29,906 nt of DNA from a virus: positions 1 to 29,906 of IMG/VR virus record IMGVR_UViG_3300006869_000064, one strand, 5' to 3'. Within the stretch, counting starts at the first letter, position 1, and every line of letters begins with the position of its first letter. Under the pieces are notes generated by a model. It was not told where the DNA came from. It ran no database searches and saw only the letters and a program-made list of their open reading frames with translations. Below are positions 1 through 9,668 of the stretch, piece after piece. The position numbers and the translations under genes are program-made.

Positions 1-372
1 TTAGTCCTCGCTGTTCATCAGCTTCTCGTAACTAACCGTAACGTCCACGTCCGTGCCTGTGACTGCCACGCCGAGGCTGTCGCCCGCGTTTATGTAGAGC
101 GGCCCGCTGAGAACGTCTAAGCTCGCCTGTGCCGGGATGCTGACAACAGCAAGGTTTCGTGCAGTGCCGCCAGAGGGCGTGAAGCTAACTGTGGCAACTG
201 CAACAGTGCTTGCGCTTGGGTTAGCCACAAGCAGCAGGTTTGTCTTGAGCGTTGTGTATAGGGGTGTCACTGTGTCGTCAGCGATACCACTGAGGCTGTA
301 CGCTGTGCTGGTCGTGGCCTGTCCGTTGACGGTTTCGCCTTGCAGACTGGTTACTTTTGTAATGTTTGGCAT
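1..372 (-). CDS. small beta-rich structural protein downstream of tail fibre
   Basis: The 123-residue protein is complete: its TAA stop occupies the first three bases of the window and its ATG is at 372. The spacer after the tail fibre stop carries AAAGGAA about 8 bases before this ATG, so it is the next gene of the same late transcript. The sequence is rich in Thr, Ser, Val and Ala and alternates as expected for beta strands (for example LLLVANPSASTVAVATVSF). It has no signal peptide, no membrane segment and no Cys. This composition suits a compact beta-sandwich that decorates the head or forms part of the tail or fibre. I do not recognise a family; a virion or fibre-accessory role is inferred only from position and composition. 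Confidence 0.75.
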   Translation of the reverse strand: MPNITKVTSLQGETVNGQATTSTAYSLSGIADDTVTPLYTTLKTNLLLVANPSASTVAVATVSFTPSGGTARNLAVVSIPAQASLDVLSGPLYINAGDSLGVAVTGTDVDVTVSYEKLMNSED

Positions 373-384
373 GTCAGGGTTCCT

Positions 385-1959
385 TTAGAATACGATGGAC
401 ATGGCAATCGCGAAGCCAGCCGTAGCCTTGGCCGCTATCGCAGTCGTGTTGCTGTCGATTGATGCTTTGAGGGCCACGCCCTGCTGCGCGCTCAGTGGCA
501 CGGCTGTGCCGCCAGTCGTCACGTCATTCACAACGTCGCCCGGTTGCAGCGCGGTGGATGCTAGGTCGCCTTCTGCGCCTGTCGCGAAGTCGTCTACGTT
601 TTGCACTGCCGCCGTGCCGAGGCCCGACACGTCTGTGGTGCTAATCGCCAGCGCCGTCTTCACTGCTGCTGGGGTGACGTTGACCCACTGCGCCGGGTTG
701 CTGTTGTCGCGCATGATGAAGTCTTGGTACGTCTCCGTCGTAAACGTAACGTCACCAGTTGCGCCCAGCGTAGCCGCTGCGTTCACCTGCACGCTGTTGT
801 TCAGTGTCACCCACACGCTATTGCCCGCGTCGTAGAATTTCAGATTGTTTGACGTGGTGTTGTAATAGAGGTCGCCATCGGTCAGCGGGTCGCCGTTACC
901 GTCCGCACTTGGGTCCGCGCTGTAAGCGCCAAGGTACGTCCGGTTGAACGCTTCAAGCGCTGCCTGTGCTGCTGCCGCGTTCGTCGATGCATTCTCAAGG
1001 TGCGTCAGGTACGCAGTGCCGCCGCTGTCAGTACCAGACGCCAGCGTGTCGATGTTGGTCACTTGTGGCGCAAGGTCACTAATGTTCGTCAGGTGCGCCG
1101 TGCCGCCTGCATCGTTGCCTGCCAGCGTGTTGACGTTTGCAATTGACCCGGCGACCGTGCCGATTGTGTTAGTGCCAGTCAGGTCTTCCGCGACAGTCTC
1201 GATGTTGACCAGATGCGCTGTACCATCCGTGTCGTTTCCGGCGAGCGTGTTTACGTCTGCGATGCTGTTGCTGACCGCTTGGACGTGGTTGTTCCCGCCC
1301 GTCCGAATGTCGGTTGCAACCGTTGTGATGTCGCTGTTTGCACCAAGGTTCAGGTCGTCTGCTACGTCCTCAATGTTGAGGCGATGCAGTCTGCCGCTAG
1401 TATCCGTGCCGCTACCTAGCGTCGTCACGTCGCTCGCGATGCCTGCTACGGTCGTGATGTCAGGCCCGATGCCGCTGTCAACGTCCACTTTTCGTATGGC
1501 GTCGTTGTCGGCAGTAGGCTGCGCAAGGTTCGTGATGCGGAGCGAAGTGGCGTCCCACGCGGTGTCGTTGACGTTCTTACCAAGGGCTTCCTCAGTGTTA
1601 CGACCAAATTCTTGCAGCGCGTAGTTCTGCTGGTTCAGCAGCAGGTTAATGTCGTCAGCCCGCAGGCTCACACCATCTTGGAACGTGGTGGCCAACGTGG
1701 CGATGTCGGTTGCGCGGGAGATAGTGACCGTGTGGCCTGAGGTCAGCGGGGTGGGTGCGTTGTCAGTAATCGTGCCGTCTGCAACGACGCGCGCTTTGAA
1801 GCTGCCATCAAGGAAAATCTCGTAGTCAAATGCGCTGACCGTGTTGCCGCTAGGGTCAAAGACCGTGACTACAACGTCAGCTTCCTTGAGGAAGGGAAAC
1901 GTGATGGCAAAGGTCGTCTCAGTGCCAGTCGTCGTGTAGCTATTAGGAGTGTAACTCAT
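385..1959 (-). CDS. tail fibre protein (T7 gp17 N-terminal domain type)
   Basis: This 524-residue protein should be the receptor-binding fibre attached to the tail. Residues 1-150 resemble the phage T7 tail-fibre N-terminal domain, which anchors the fibre to the tail: it opens with a Tyr/Thr-rich strand, then ITFPFLKEADVVVTV, FDYEIFLDGSF and SLRADDINLLLNQQNYALQE. Residues 178-321 hold repeats built on VNTLAGNDxxGTAHLxNI, likely a repetitive shaft. Residues 345-385 carry a DGDLYYNTTSNNLKFYD segment, a motif common in phage fibres. The ATG follows AAGGAA by 9 bases and lies 6 bases after the preceding stop. At 524 residues it is close to T7 gp17 (553), but the distal part is unlike T7, as expected for host-range regions. 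No fibre chaperone gene is seen in the window. Confidence 0.9.
   Translation of the reverse strand: MSYTPNSYTTTGTETTFAITFPFLKEADVVVTVFDPSGNTVSAFDYEIFLDGSFKARVVADGTITDNAPTPLTSGHTVTISRATDIATLATTFQDGVSLRADDINLLLNQQNYALQEFGRNTEEALGKNVNDTAWDATSLRITNLAQPTADNDAIRKVDVDSGIGPDITTVAGIASDVTTLGSGTDTSGRLHRLNIEDVADDLNLGANSDITTVATDIRTGGNNHVQAVSNSIADVNTLAGNDTDGTAHLVNIETVAEDLTGTNTIGTVAGSIANVNTLAGNDAGGTAHLTNISDLAPQVTNIDTLASGTDSGGTAYLTHLENASTNAAAAQAALEAFNRTYLGAYSADPSADGNGDPLTDGDLYYNTTSNNLKFYDAGNSVWVTLNNSVQVNAAATLGATGDVTFTTETYQDFIMRDNSNPAQWVNVTPAAVKTALAISTTDVSGLGTAAVQNVDDFATGAEGDLASTALQPGDVVNDVTTGGTAVPLSAQQGVALKASIDSNTTAIAAKATAGFAIAMSIVF
997..1428 (-). repeat. imperfect repeats in the tail-fibre shaft
   Basis: Within the tail fibre, residues 178-195, 236-253, 276-293 and 302-321 are variants of one unit of about 18 residues (VNTLAGNDxxGTAHLxNI). 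The two middle copies are nearly identical and start 40 residues apart. The DNA repeats are correspondingly similar. They look like tandem shaft elements of a trimeric fibre and could support length variation by recombination. Confidence 0.75.
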
Positions 1960-1965
1960 GAGTAA

Positions 1966-4900
1966 TTATTCCTTTCGCGTAAGCACTGAACCGCCAAATG
2001 ACGGCTTTTCCCCGGCTATGAGCGCGGCTCCTGCGTTGGTCATGGGCTTGATATACGGCAACTCTGAAGCGCCGCCGAGGATAACACGCAGCGATTGAGA
2101 TGTCGAACTTTCGGTAGCGTTTCCGGTTGCTGCGCGGTACAGCCCACCGGGCGCATTTGCGATGGTGTGGATTGCTGAGAATGCTGGCGCAGTCGGCACT
2201 GCACCGCGACTAATGGGCTGACCAGTGACCATCGCGTTGACTGCACTGATCGGGTAGGTGGCAAGCGACATGGGCGCACTGATTACTGGCATGTACCCGA
2301 TGCTGTAGAGCGCCGCTTGCGCAGGGTTAAGGGCTTTCTTCATGCGCTCACGGCGCTTCTTTTCACTCATGCCCATCGTCATGCCGTACTGGCGAGAGAA
2401 GTACATAGCGAGACTGGCGAGGAAGGTGCTTTGCAGCACGATGTTTGCAGTCGCTGTGTCACCTGCTTTGTAACGTGCAAGGAGCTGTACGCCCTGCTTC
2501 TCAAGCGAGTTAAAGGCGTATGTCTGGAACTGCATGAAAAACTTGAGCAGCCCGCCTTGCATCCAAGACGGCGCAAAGCCCCTGCTCGCTTCCTGCACTG
2601 CCGTGTACATTCGGTCCATGACTGCAAGCCGCATGTCGCGGGCCAGCACTTCTGCGTCGATACCGTCTTCTGCCCAGCGGTGGAACTGGAAGCTGCGCAC
2701 GGTATCTGTGTCAGGGTCAATGACCGCATACTTGTCGATCAGGCGCTTGGCTTCTGCCTGCTTAGCCGCCGTGTTGAGGCCGTAGTTCACTTCGATGTCG
2801 AAGGCGCTGAACGCATTGTTGCGGCCCTGCGCCCAGTTACGGATACGGTTCAGTGACCGGCTGTAGGTCAAGACGCGCATGATGGTAGTCGAAGGGCGCA
2901 GCAGGTTGGCCCGCATCATGATGTTCCGCCAGTTACTCGATGCGTTGTAGACCTTAGCGTCGAGCGACTGACGGGTGAGCCGCATCTCCATGTCTACGTT
3001 GTCGAAGCCTCGCGCGCTGGTCGCTGGGTCCCAGTCCAGCAACGGCAGGATGTCTTGCTCGAACAGGTCGTCAACAACCTCACCGCGCCCTACGCGCCGC
3101 ATTGCCGACCATACGCCGGTTAGCTGCTCAAGCTCTCGCAGTGTCGGCACACCCATTTGAGCTACAACGCCCGCCGCTTCCGGTAACTGAGAGAAGACAA
3201 CACCGGGCAGGAAGATGCTGGTAGCAAAGTTCTTTGCACTGCCCAGCCAAGCCCCGAAGTCCGTGTCAAGGCTCGTGCTGTTTTCACGGACAAACCCCGG
3301 CACGTCTAGCATTTCGTCAAAGGCACGCTTGTCAGAGTACCCAGCGTTAGTCAGCAGGTCATATATAGCGCTGTTCAGTCGCCGCTTTTCCTGCTTGATC
3401 TTGCGTGCGCTCATCTTGCTTTTATCGCGCTGCATCCAGCGTTTCTTCGCAGCACGTGCAATGTCCAGCGGCTCTTCGCGGATACCTCTTTGCGCAAAGC
3501 CTACCTTGCGGTTTGCACCACGGCTGTAGCGCGTTACCAGCTCACCGCCATTGTTGTTGAGCAGGTCAGCTACACTAATAGACCCTCGCGTGCTTACGCG
3601 CCGCTCGCCCAGCACCTCAGTAAGCAGCTCGTCAATTTGCTTTACGTCTGCTGGTGTCAGCCCACTGTTTAACTCAGCGATACTCATGGTGAACGTATCG
3701 TCCATCGCAACGCGCGTGTTGAGCGACTGGAACTCGGAACGGTCTTTGCCTTCCATGCGCTTAGCGAAGATGTCACGCACGGCTTGCTCTAGGTCGTCAC
3801 CGAACGTCACGACTAGCTCGTCATCAAGCTGCTCAGGTATCGAGCGCAGCACCGCTTCCTCAAGCTCATCCAGTCGGATTGTCTCAGCAACAAACGCATT
3901 GTTGTCGTCTGCGCGTGCCATGATAGCCCGCATGAAGCCTGTGCCGAACCGCTCGTAGTAGCGCTCCATGACAAACTTTACGTCATCTAGGCTGTTGTCG
4001 AGAATGTCGTCTGCCGTCCGGCCTTCAAACTGTTTGCCCGCGCGCGACAGCTTTCCGTCTGCCATCATCTGCGCGAACATGGGGAGCTGGTCGCCCTGCT
4101 CCCTGCGGATTGACCGGGCAATGAGCCTTCCAAGTATGCGCGCCTGATCAAACTTGGGCAGCGTTGGCATGCGTGAGCTAATGTTGTTGACGGTCAGCCC
4201 GTCCCACTGGCGCGGTGTGTACTCTGTACCGCTGCGCATGCTGAGAATGTCGCTCTTTGGTACACCTGCCTCGATCATCTGCACGCGCTTGCGCTCATAG
4301 AAGTCATCAAAGCTTTTTGCGATAGTGTCGAAGTCTGAGCGCACTGCATCAAGCTGCTGTGGGCTGATATTCAGTTGCTCAGCCGTAGGCTCTACGCCAC
4401 GGTTTTTGAGGCGGCGGTATTGCGTAAGGACCGTCATGCCTTTGTCGAAACTCATTTCGCCACGCTGGAAAGCTTCCAACATGTCTGACTTAGCCACGTT
4501 GATCTGGTTGCGGTCTTCAAGATCAAACATGCGGAACAGCGTAGCGATGTCGGTTTGCCGCCCGACAATGTTGCCGCTTGCATCCTCAAGCACTAGCCCG
4601 CCAAAGCTGTGTGCTACGTCACGCATCTGCACGTCATCCGTCATCATACCAGCACGCCGTGGCGTAAACAGCTCAAGCCACTCAGAGAAGAATGCGTCAC
4701 TCAGCACAGGCCGTGAACCAGCAAGGCTAGCGTCGTTGCGGATAGGGCCTGTCGCTACTTGAATGCGTTGGGCCACAGGCTTCGGAAACGCATCCTTTGC
4801 CTTCACAGCGGGTCGCCCAGCAAGCACACCGATACCGCCTTCAAACGCGCCACCGATAAGTGCACGCTGTAGGCTCATGCGGTTCTCACCAGTCGCAGCA

Positions 4901-5448
4901 GTCTCTAAACCCATGATGCTTGTCTCAGCACCGACACCCAGCGCGAAGCCTGCCCCTGCTCGCGTCAGCATACCCGCACGTACTGCTGCGGCTGTGCCAC
5001 CAGACGCCAGCAAGATCATGTTGCTCGCTGGGTCTAGTATCTGCGCGGCAAGCTCACTCGCTGCACTGATACGGTCGCGGTCAGGCAGCGCGCCAATAGC
5101 TTGAGCACGTGCACGCAGTGAGCGGTCCAGCCGCTCTTCGTCCATGCCCAAACTTTTCAGCTCAGCAAACTCGTACCGTAGATCGTCTAGGCGAGCCGCG
5201 TTGAGACCGTACTCTTGGCCGATGGCCAGCGTGCTTTGAAGCTCAGCTTCCGTCAGCGCTTCGGGCTGATTGAGCGGGTTGATCTGTGCGCTGAGCAGGT
5301 TGCGCTCAGGGTCGTCACCAGCACCCGCAAACCGCGTTGGGTTTAGCGTATTGAGGTACGCAGTAGGGCTGTAGGCTGCAAAGCTACGGCGAAAGCCAGC
5401 AAAGAAGTTAGCTTTCTGTGTCGGTGTCTCAGCGAGATACTTCACCAT
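1966..5448 (-). CDS. internal virion protein, T7 gp16-like position
   Basis: This 1160-residue protein sits directly upstream of the tail fibre, the place of T7 gp16, which is ejected into the host and helps carry DNA across the envelope. Hydrophobic, Ala/Gly-rich stretches occur at about residues 142-180 and 196-212, and another (SIFLPGVVFSQLPEAAGVVAQ) lies in the middle; these could contact membranes. Long charged helical segments separate them. I see no N-terminal lytic transglycosylase domain such as T7 gp16 carries, and the protein is shorter than T7 gp16 (1318). Its ATG lies one base after the stop of the preceding gene. Assignment rests mainly on order, size and composition; a distant relative with the same position is the safest reading. 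Confidence 0.75.
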   Translation of the reverse strand: MVKYLAETPTQKANFFAGFRRSFAAYSPTAYLNTLNPTRFAGAGDDPERNLLSAQINPLNQPEALTEAELQSTLAIGQEYGLNAARLDDLRYEFAELKSLGMDEERLDRSLRARAQAIGALPDRDRISAASELAAQILDPASNMILLASGGTAAAVRAGMLTRAGAGFALGVGAETSIMGLETAATGENRMSLQRALIGGAFEGGIGVLAGRPAVKAKDAFPKPVAQRIQVATGPIRNDASLAGSRPVLSDAFFSEWLELFTPRRAGMMTDDVQMRDVAHSFGGLVLEDASGNIVGRQTDIATLFRMFDLEDRNQINVAKSDMLEAFQRGEMSFDKGMTVLTQYRRLKNRGVEPTAEQLNISPQQLDAVRSDFDTIAKSFDDFYERKRVQMIEAGVPKSDILSMRSGTEYTPRQWDGLTVNNISSRMPTLPKFDQARILGRLIARSIRREQGDQLPMFAQMMADGKLSRAGKQFEGRTADDILDNSLDDVKFVMERYYERFGTGFMRAIMARADDNNAFVAETIRLDELEEAVLRSIPEQLDDELVVTFGDDLEQAVRDIFAKRMEGKDRSEFQSLNTRVAMDDTFTMSIAELNSGLTPADVKQIDELLTEVLGERRVSTRGSISVADLLNNNGGELVTRYSRGANRKVGFAQRGIREEPLDIARAAKKRWMQRDKSKMSARKIKQEKRRLNSAIYDLLTNAGYSDKRAFDEMLDVPGFVRENSTSLDTDFGAWLGSAKNFATSIFLPGVVFSQLPEAAGVVAQMGVPTLRELEQLTGVWSAMRRVGRGEVVDDLFEQDILPLLDWDPATSARGFDNVDMEMRLTRQSLDAKVYNASSNWRNIMMRANLLRPSTTIMRVLTYSRSLNRIRNWAQGRNNAFSAFDIEVNYGLNTAAKQAEAKRLIDKYAVIDPDTDTVRSFQFHRWAEDGIDAEVLARDMRLAVMDRMYTAVQEASRGFAPSWMQGGLLKFFMQFQTYAFNSLEKQGVQLLARYKAGDTATANIVLQSTFLASLAMYFSRQYGMTMGMSEKKRRERMKKALNPAQAALYSIGYMPVISAPMSLATYPISAVNAMVTGQPISRGAVPTAPAFSAIHTIANAPGGLYRAATGNATESSTSQSLRVILGGASELPYIKPMTNAGAALIAGEKPSFGGSVLTRKE

Positions 5449-5449
5449 G

Positions 5450-8400
5450 TCAGTCGAGCACCTTTATTCTGCCATTCGTGTAGTCGTCAGCCGCCTGCAT
5501 AAGCGCCGCTGTAGACAGACCGATGGGCGCGTCTAGGCCTGCGCTTAGCGGAATGTCGTCAATCTCGATCTCACCGGGGAACAGCGTCTCACCTTCGGGA
5601 AGCGCAAAGTAGTAGCCGACCACAGCTTCAGACTTCGGCACTGGCGTACCACCGCGCTTGTTGAGCAATGCAGCACCGGCACTTGTCACGGTCGGGCGCA
5701 GCTCTGACACAGGGATAACAAGAGACCGAGAGCCACGCTCACCGTCTGCTACCTTGACTGTGATCTCACTGACGCTGCTCAGGTCTAGATAGTAAGGGCT
5801 GTCTAGGAACACTGCGTCTTTTGTGGTTTCGACGACACCGCCCGTCTGCAAGTCCGTACCAGTTTCAACCAGCCTTACAGAGCGAGCCTGCGCTGTGGCG
5901 TTGTCGTCTGACAGCAGCGTAGCCAGCCGCCCACTGATCTCGCTGACGGCACCACCCTTCTTCTGCGTCAGCACTACCTGATCCCCAGCGACATCAATAA
6001 CGTATGACCGGTCATTTAAATTAAACGGTACTACGTCGCTCGGGTCTTCGGCACGAATGTCGGCCAGCACCTGCTGCGTCTTCTGCGCAAGCGCGGCAGC
6101 GAAGAAAGCAGCCATTGGCTTCTTGAGGTACTTCTCGCCCGCCATGATGTTGTGCCGCACGGTTTGCGTAGCCGTTGTTGCAAAGCCCGGTTGCGCGAAG
6201 CCAGCCACGCTGAACTCGCGGCTGCGCAGCATCTTGTCGATACTGTTATCAATGTAGTTCGCAATGTTGGCTTCGGTTGAGCCGTCTGGCACTTCCTCAA
6301 TAGCTTGTAGTAGCACGGCTGCCCGCACTCGGTCTCGCATTCCAGAGGGCGCACGTGCGAAGTTTACGGTCTCAAGCGCATCCACGAACTTAGGCGGCAC
6401 TGTGTCAGCGACTTCGACCACTTCACGCAGCACATCGTGCGCCCGCTGCCCGGGCTGGTATCGAAGAGCAACCAACATGTGAATGGGTTGGTCGTTGCCG
6501 AACAGCTCGATAGGGTCCGCACCACTGGCTGCAATAGCTTGATGCAGCTCGTCATAAGCCAAGTACTCAGCCTGTGTGTCAGGGTACGTGCTAGCCTCAC
6601 CGAACATGTCGTTGATAAGCCGCGACCCAAGGTTAATACCCAGCGCTGTGCTTTCCTGTAGCACCGCAGTGCGCTGCTCAAGGGTAGCGTCTGGCGAGGT
6701 AAACGCCGCTGCAAGGTTAGCTGTTTGCTGGCGCTTACGCTTGTTGAGCTGCTCAACGGTCAGCGGCTCTTGGCGCGCAATAAGCTGCTGTAGCCCAGTG
6801 TCGTATTCGTACTTGGTTGTGACCGTGGCGTTAGACAGCAAGAGCTGTTGGTCTTCTAGCTCCTGCAAGCCGGTGGCCGCATCTTCGCCGATGGTCTTGC
6901 GATAGTCTGCATCAAGGCCAAACTGCGAGCCGACATCCAGCGCAGTTGTGTGCGCAGCGATGATTGCGTCAGGCGACGTAGCGCCGCTGATCTCTGCCAG
7001 TGCAGCAGCCTCTACTACGTCAGCTTGTAGCGCAGTCAGGCGGTCGTTAGCGGCTTTGATCTTCTGCGTGTCTTGGCTGTTGAGGTTAGACGCAAGCGGG
7101 TCATCCATGATCGTTTGCAAGTACTGCTTGCTGCGCGCCATTTCCCGCACGTCATCAAAGGTCAACGCCTCAGGGTTCATCTCAAACGCATCGAGCTGCG
7201 TCTTTGCGCTGTTGACCAGCGTGTCGATCATGTTGCTGATCGTTTTAGGGCTGTGGTTTGCTAACATGCCGCGCAGCTCTTCACCGCTTTGCACGCGCGT
7301 AAAGAACTCACTGACCGCTGCGTCCGTTAGCTGCGCGCCGCGTTGCGCCTTGGCTTGCAGCCCTACACCTTTAGCAAATGCTTTACCGACAGGTGTTGTG
7401 TCTAGGCGACCAGCGAACTGTGCCGCAAGGACACTGCGCAGAGCCTCGTCACCGCCCGACATGATGTTGAGGATTGCGTCGTTCATGTTGTTGTTAGCGT
7501 CGCGCATAGCATTTGTGATCATGCCAAACTCACCCGCTTCAGTTTCAGCTTCAATTTCCGCCGCTATTGGCGTGCCTTGGCTAAACACAAAGTCTTCAAC
7601 AGCCTTTTGCTGGTCCTCAACAATGCTCTTTTCCAGCTCTGTGAAGATTTCACCCCTAGCTTTTAAGTACGCACGCCGCGTCTCGCGGTACTCGGGCGAC
7701 CCCTGTACGAATGCCTCTGCGTTGCCGCTAATGTTAGGGTCGTCATCCTGCCGTGCGATTGCGACAGCCCGCTGCACGCGGTCGCGGAACTGACTGTCTA
7801 GCTGCTCAAGTGCAGTCTGCGCTTCGGCTGCGCGTGCGTTTGGTCCCTCGTAGGCCATTGCAAACACGTCAGGTGTCTCACCACCAGCACCGATAGACAG
7901 CACGTCCGAGGCGTTACCGTTGTTGATCGGCACGCCGTAAGCAGCAGCAGCGCTCTTGACCGTCATGCTGGCAGGGCTACCGTCGCTCAGCGGGATCGGG
8001 TTGCTGCCATCATCGGCGCTAATGTCTACAGTGTGTTGCTTAGCGCTAGGCCCATCAAGCAGCGGGATCAGCTCGCTCAGTGCAAACTCGCGCTCGGTCA
8101 GGGTACGCCCGTCCGCCAACGTGACAGTCGCGCCGCCGTCTTGTTCAGTGTGTGGGGCCATCAAGACAGCACCGGGGATTTCACCCAGCGTGTCTTTTAC
8201 CAGCTCAGCATAGGCCGCCATGAACTCAGGGTTGCCAAGCAGCTCAACAGCGCGTGGGTCTTCCGCAAAGAACGGCTCAGTGTGGAAAGTACCGGGCTTG
8301 CCGCGTCCATTTTCGCTGCGCGTTGCTAGCCCATCGTCACCGTAGATGCCGTAGTCGTCATAGCCGTACTCGGCCATAAGCTGCTTCATGCCTTGCACGT

Positions 8401-9667
8401 AGCCACGAGCCGCTTGCAGCTCTTCGCCGGTCGCGTCGTCAGGCACCACAACCATCGCGTAGAAGCCGCCTTGGATGTCGGGTGCGCTGTTAAAGTCCAG
8501 CGACACGCGGCGCTCACCGTCTTTCATCGCGCCGTACTCTTCGCGATCCCCAGCGAACACTTTGAACTGACCGCTGTTGTTGCGGATAAGGCGACCCGTC
8601 TTGGTAGCGTTGATGCCTTCCTCTACCAGCTTGCCAACGGGCAGCTCGTCAAGCTCGCTCACGCCGTCAACCAGCATGGCACGGGCGAACTGCTCGCGGT
8701 TGTCAGCAAGGCTAGCGTCAGCGCTAAGGCCCTGCGCGTCGAGCATCTGCATGCGGCGCTGGTACAGACTAAGGACAGCCTCGCTTGCACCGGGTGTCGC
8801 CTCCACAGCACCGGTCGTGTTGAGACCAAAGAACACCCGCACTGCATCCTCAACTGTGCCGTTGGCTACGCCGTGGTGCTGTAGGTAAAAGCCCATGTAG
8901 CGAATACTGTCTTCGACTGTCTTGAACTGCGGCTGAGCGCCAAGCGCACCTTCGCCAAAGATGTTACGCAGCTTAGTGCGGGTCTCTGGGTCCATGTCAG
9001 CCATGCCGCCAAGGCCGCTAGCATTCTGGTCAGGCAGGCTATCGACAACCGTGCGGCTCGACACGCTTGCGTCCGTAACTGTCAGGTTTGCACCTGTGAC
9101 TGCTGCGACTTGCTCAAGTGCTTGACCGTACTGCTCAACAAAGCTTGTCGCCGCCGCACCAGTAGCTTGTACGCTACCGCTGAACGGGTCAGCGCTGACG
9201 GGTGAGTTACCGGGGCGCGACGACACAAGGCCAAGAAAGCTATTGTCAACGGGGCCAGAAAAGTCTGCATCAAGCGCTAACCCAATTGCCTCTTGCGCAT
9301 TGGCAGCGTTTAAGCGCGCCTGTTGTACCGCAAGGTCCTGCTCATCTTTCCAAAGGTTGAACTGGTTCTGCTCTTGTTGCAGCGACAGGCGGTCTCGCTG
9401 GTTCTGTAGGTCGTACTGTCGCTGCATGTCGCGGAGCTGCTGCTGCTGAGCGCTAAGCGCTGCATTGCTCAGGCCCTGCGCTGCACTTGCCACCCCACCG
9501 ACACTGCTCGCCAGCCCGCTGAGCGCACTGCGTTGACGGGCCAAGGCGTTTGCAAGCTGGCCCAGCGCACGGCTTTCGGTGTCATCGAGCAACGGGCGGA
9601 AGTACCGATTGCTCAGGTTAGCAACCGGGCTAGCGCCGGGGTTTACGGGGCGAATAAACTCAACCAT
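5450..9667 (-). CDS. very long internal virion protein (gp15 position) with possible cell-wall hydrolase segment
   Basis: At 1405 residues this is the largest gene here and almost twice T7 gp15 (747), whose genomic place it takes. Residues 70-125 are rich in Gln, Arg and Leu and should form coiled coil, as in internal core proteins. Residues about 385-515 look like a separate globular domain. It contains YGYDDYGIYGDDG (434-446), GTFHTEPFF (459-467) and MAPHTEQDGGA (503-513). The conserved-looking His462, Glu464 and His506 could be metal ligands of a peptidoglycan amidase-like fold, which I infer but cannot prove. Such an activity would open the wall during DNA entry and could replace the transglycosylase missing from the next protein. 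The rest is helical and charged without recognisable motifs. The ATG is one base after the stop of the gp14-like gene. Confidence 0.75.
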   Translation of the reverse strand: MVEFIRPVNPGASPVANLSNRYFRPLLDDTESRALGQLANALARQRSALSGLASSVGGVASAAQGLSNAALSAQQQQLRDMQRQYDLQNQRDRLSLQQEQNQFNLWKDEQDLAVQQARLNAANAQEAIGLALDADFSGPVDNSFLGLVSSRPGNSPVSADPFSGSVQATGAAATSFVEQYGQALEQVAAVTGANLTVTDASVSSRTVVDSLPDQNASGLGGMADMDPETRTKLRNIFGEGALGAQPQFKTVEDSIRYMGFYLQHHGVANGTVEDAVRVFFGLNTTGAVEATPGASEAVLSLYQRRMQMLDAQGLSADASLADNREQFARAMLVDGVSELDELPVGKLVEEGINATKTGRLIRNNSGQFKVFAGDREEYGAMKDGERRVSLDFNSAPDIQGGFYAMVVVPDDATGEELQAARGYVQGMKQLMAEYGYDDYGIYGDDGLATRSENGRGKPGTFHTEPFFAEDPRAVELLGNPEFMAAYAELVKDTLGEIPGAVLMAPHTEQDGGATVTLADGRTLTEREFALSELIPLLDGPSAKQHTVDISADDGSNPIPLSDGSPASMTVKSAAAAYGVPINNGNASDVLSIGAGGETPDVFAMAYEGPNARAAEAQTALEQLDSQFRDRVQRAVAIARQDDDPNISGNAEAFVQGSPEYRETRRAYLKARGEIFTELEKSIVEDQQKAVEDFVFSQGTPIAAEIEAETEAGEFGMITNAMRDANNNMNDAILNIMSGGDEALRSVLAAQFAGRLDTTPVGKAFAKGVGLQAKAQRGAQLTDAAVSEFFTRVQSGEELRGMLANHSPKTISNMIDTLVNSAKTQLDAFEMNPEALTFDDVREMARSKQYLQTIMDDPLASNLNSQDTQKIKAANDRLTALQADVVEAAALAEISGATSPDAIIAAHTTALDVGSQFGLDADYRKTIGEDAATGLQELEDQQLLLSNATVTTKYEYDTGLQQLIARQEPLTVEQLNKRKRQQTANLAAAFTSPDATLEQRTAVLQESTALGINLGSRLINDMFGEASTYPDTQAEYLAYDELHQAIAASGADPIELFGNDQPIHMLVALRYQPGQRAHDVLREVVEVADTVPPKFVDALETVNFARAPSGMRDRVRAAVLLQAIEEVPDGSTEANIANYIDNSIDKMLRSREFSVAGFAQPGFATTATQTVRHNIMAGEKYLKKPMAAFFAAALAQKTQQVLADIRAEDPSDVVPFNLNDRSYVIDVAGDQVVLTQKKGGAVSEISGRLATLLSDDNATAQARSVRLVETGTDLQTGGVVETTKDAVFLDSPYYLDLSSVSEITVKVADGERGSRSLVIPVSELRPTVTSAGAALLNKRGGTPVPKSEAVVGYYFALPEGETLFPGEIEIDDIPLSAGLDAPIGLSTAALMQAADDYTNGRIKVLD

Positions 9668-9668
9668 G

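Noticed and set aside
997-1428. CRISPR-like spaced repeats
   Set aside because: The repeats are in frame within the tail-fibre gene, imperfect and protein-level; there are no spacers or leader.
2040-2279. Minus-strand ORFs in alternative frames inside the long virion genes (also at 2379-2729, 6031-6354, 6364-6756)
   Set aside because: They contain Cys/Arg/Ser-rich shadow sequence with no motif or start signal and are nested in genes with consistent coding character.
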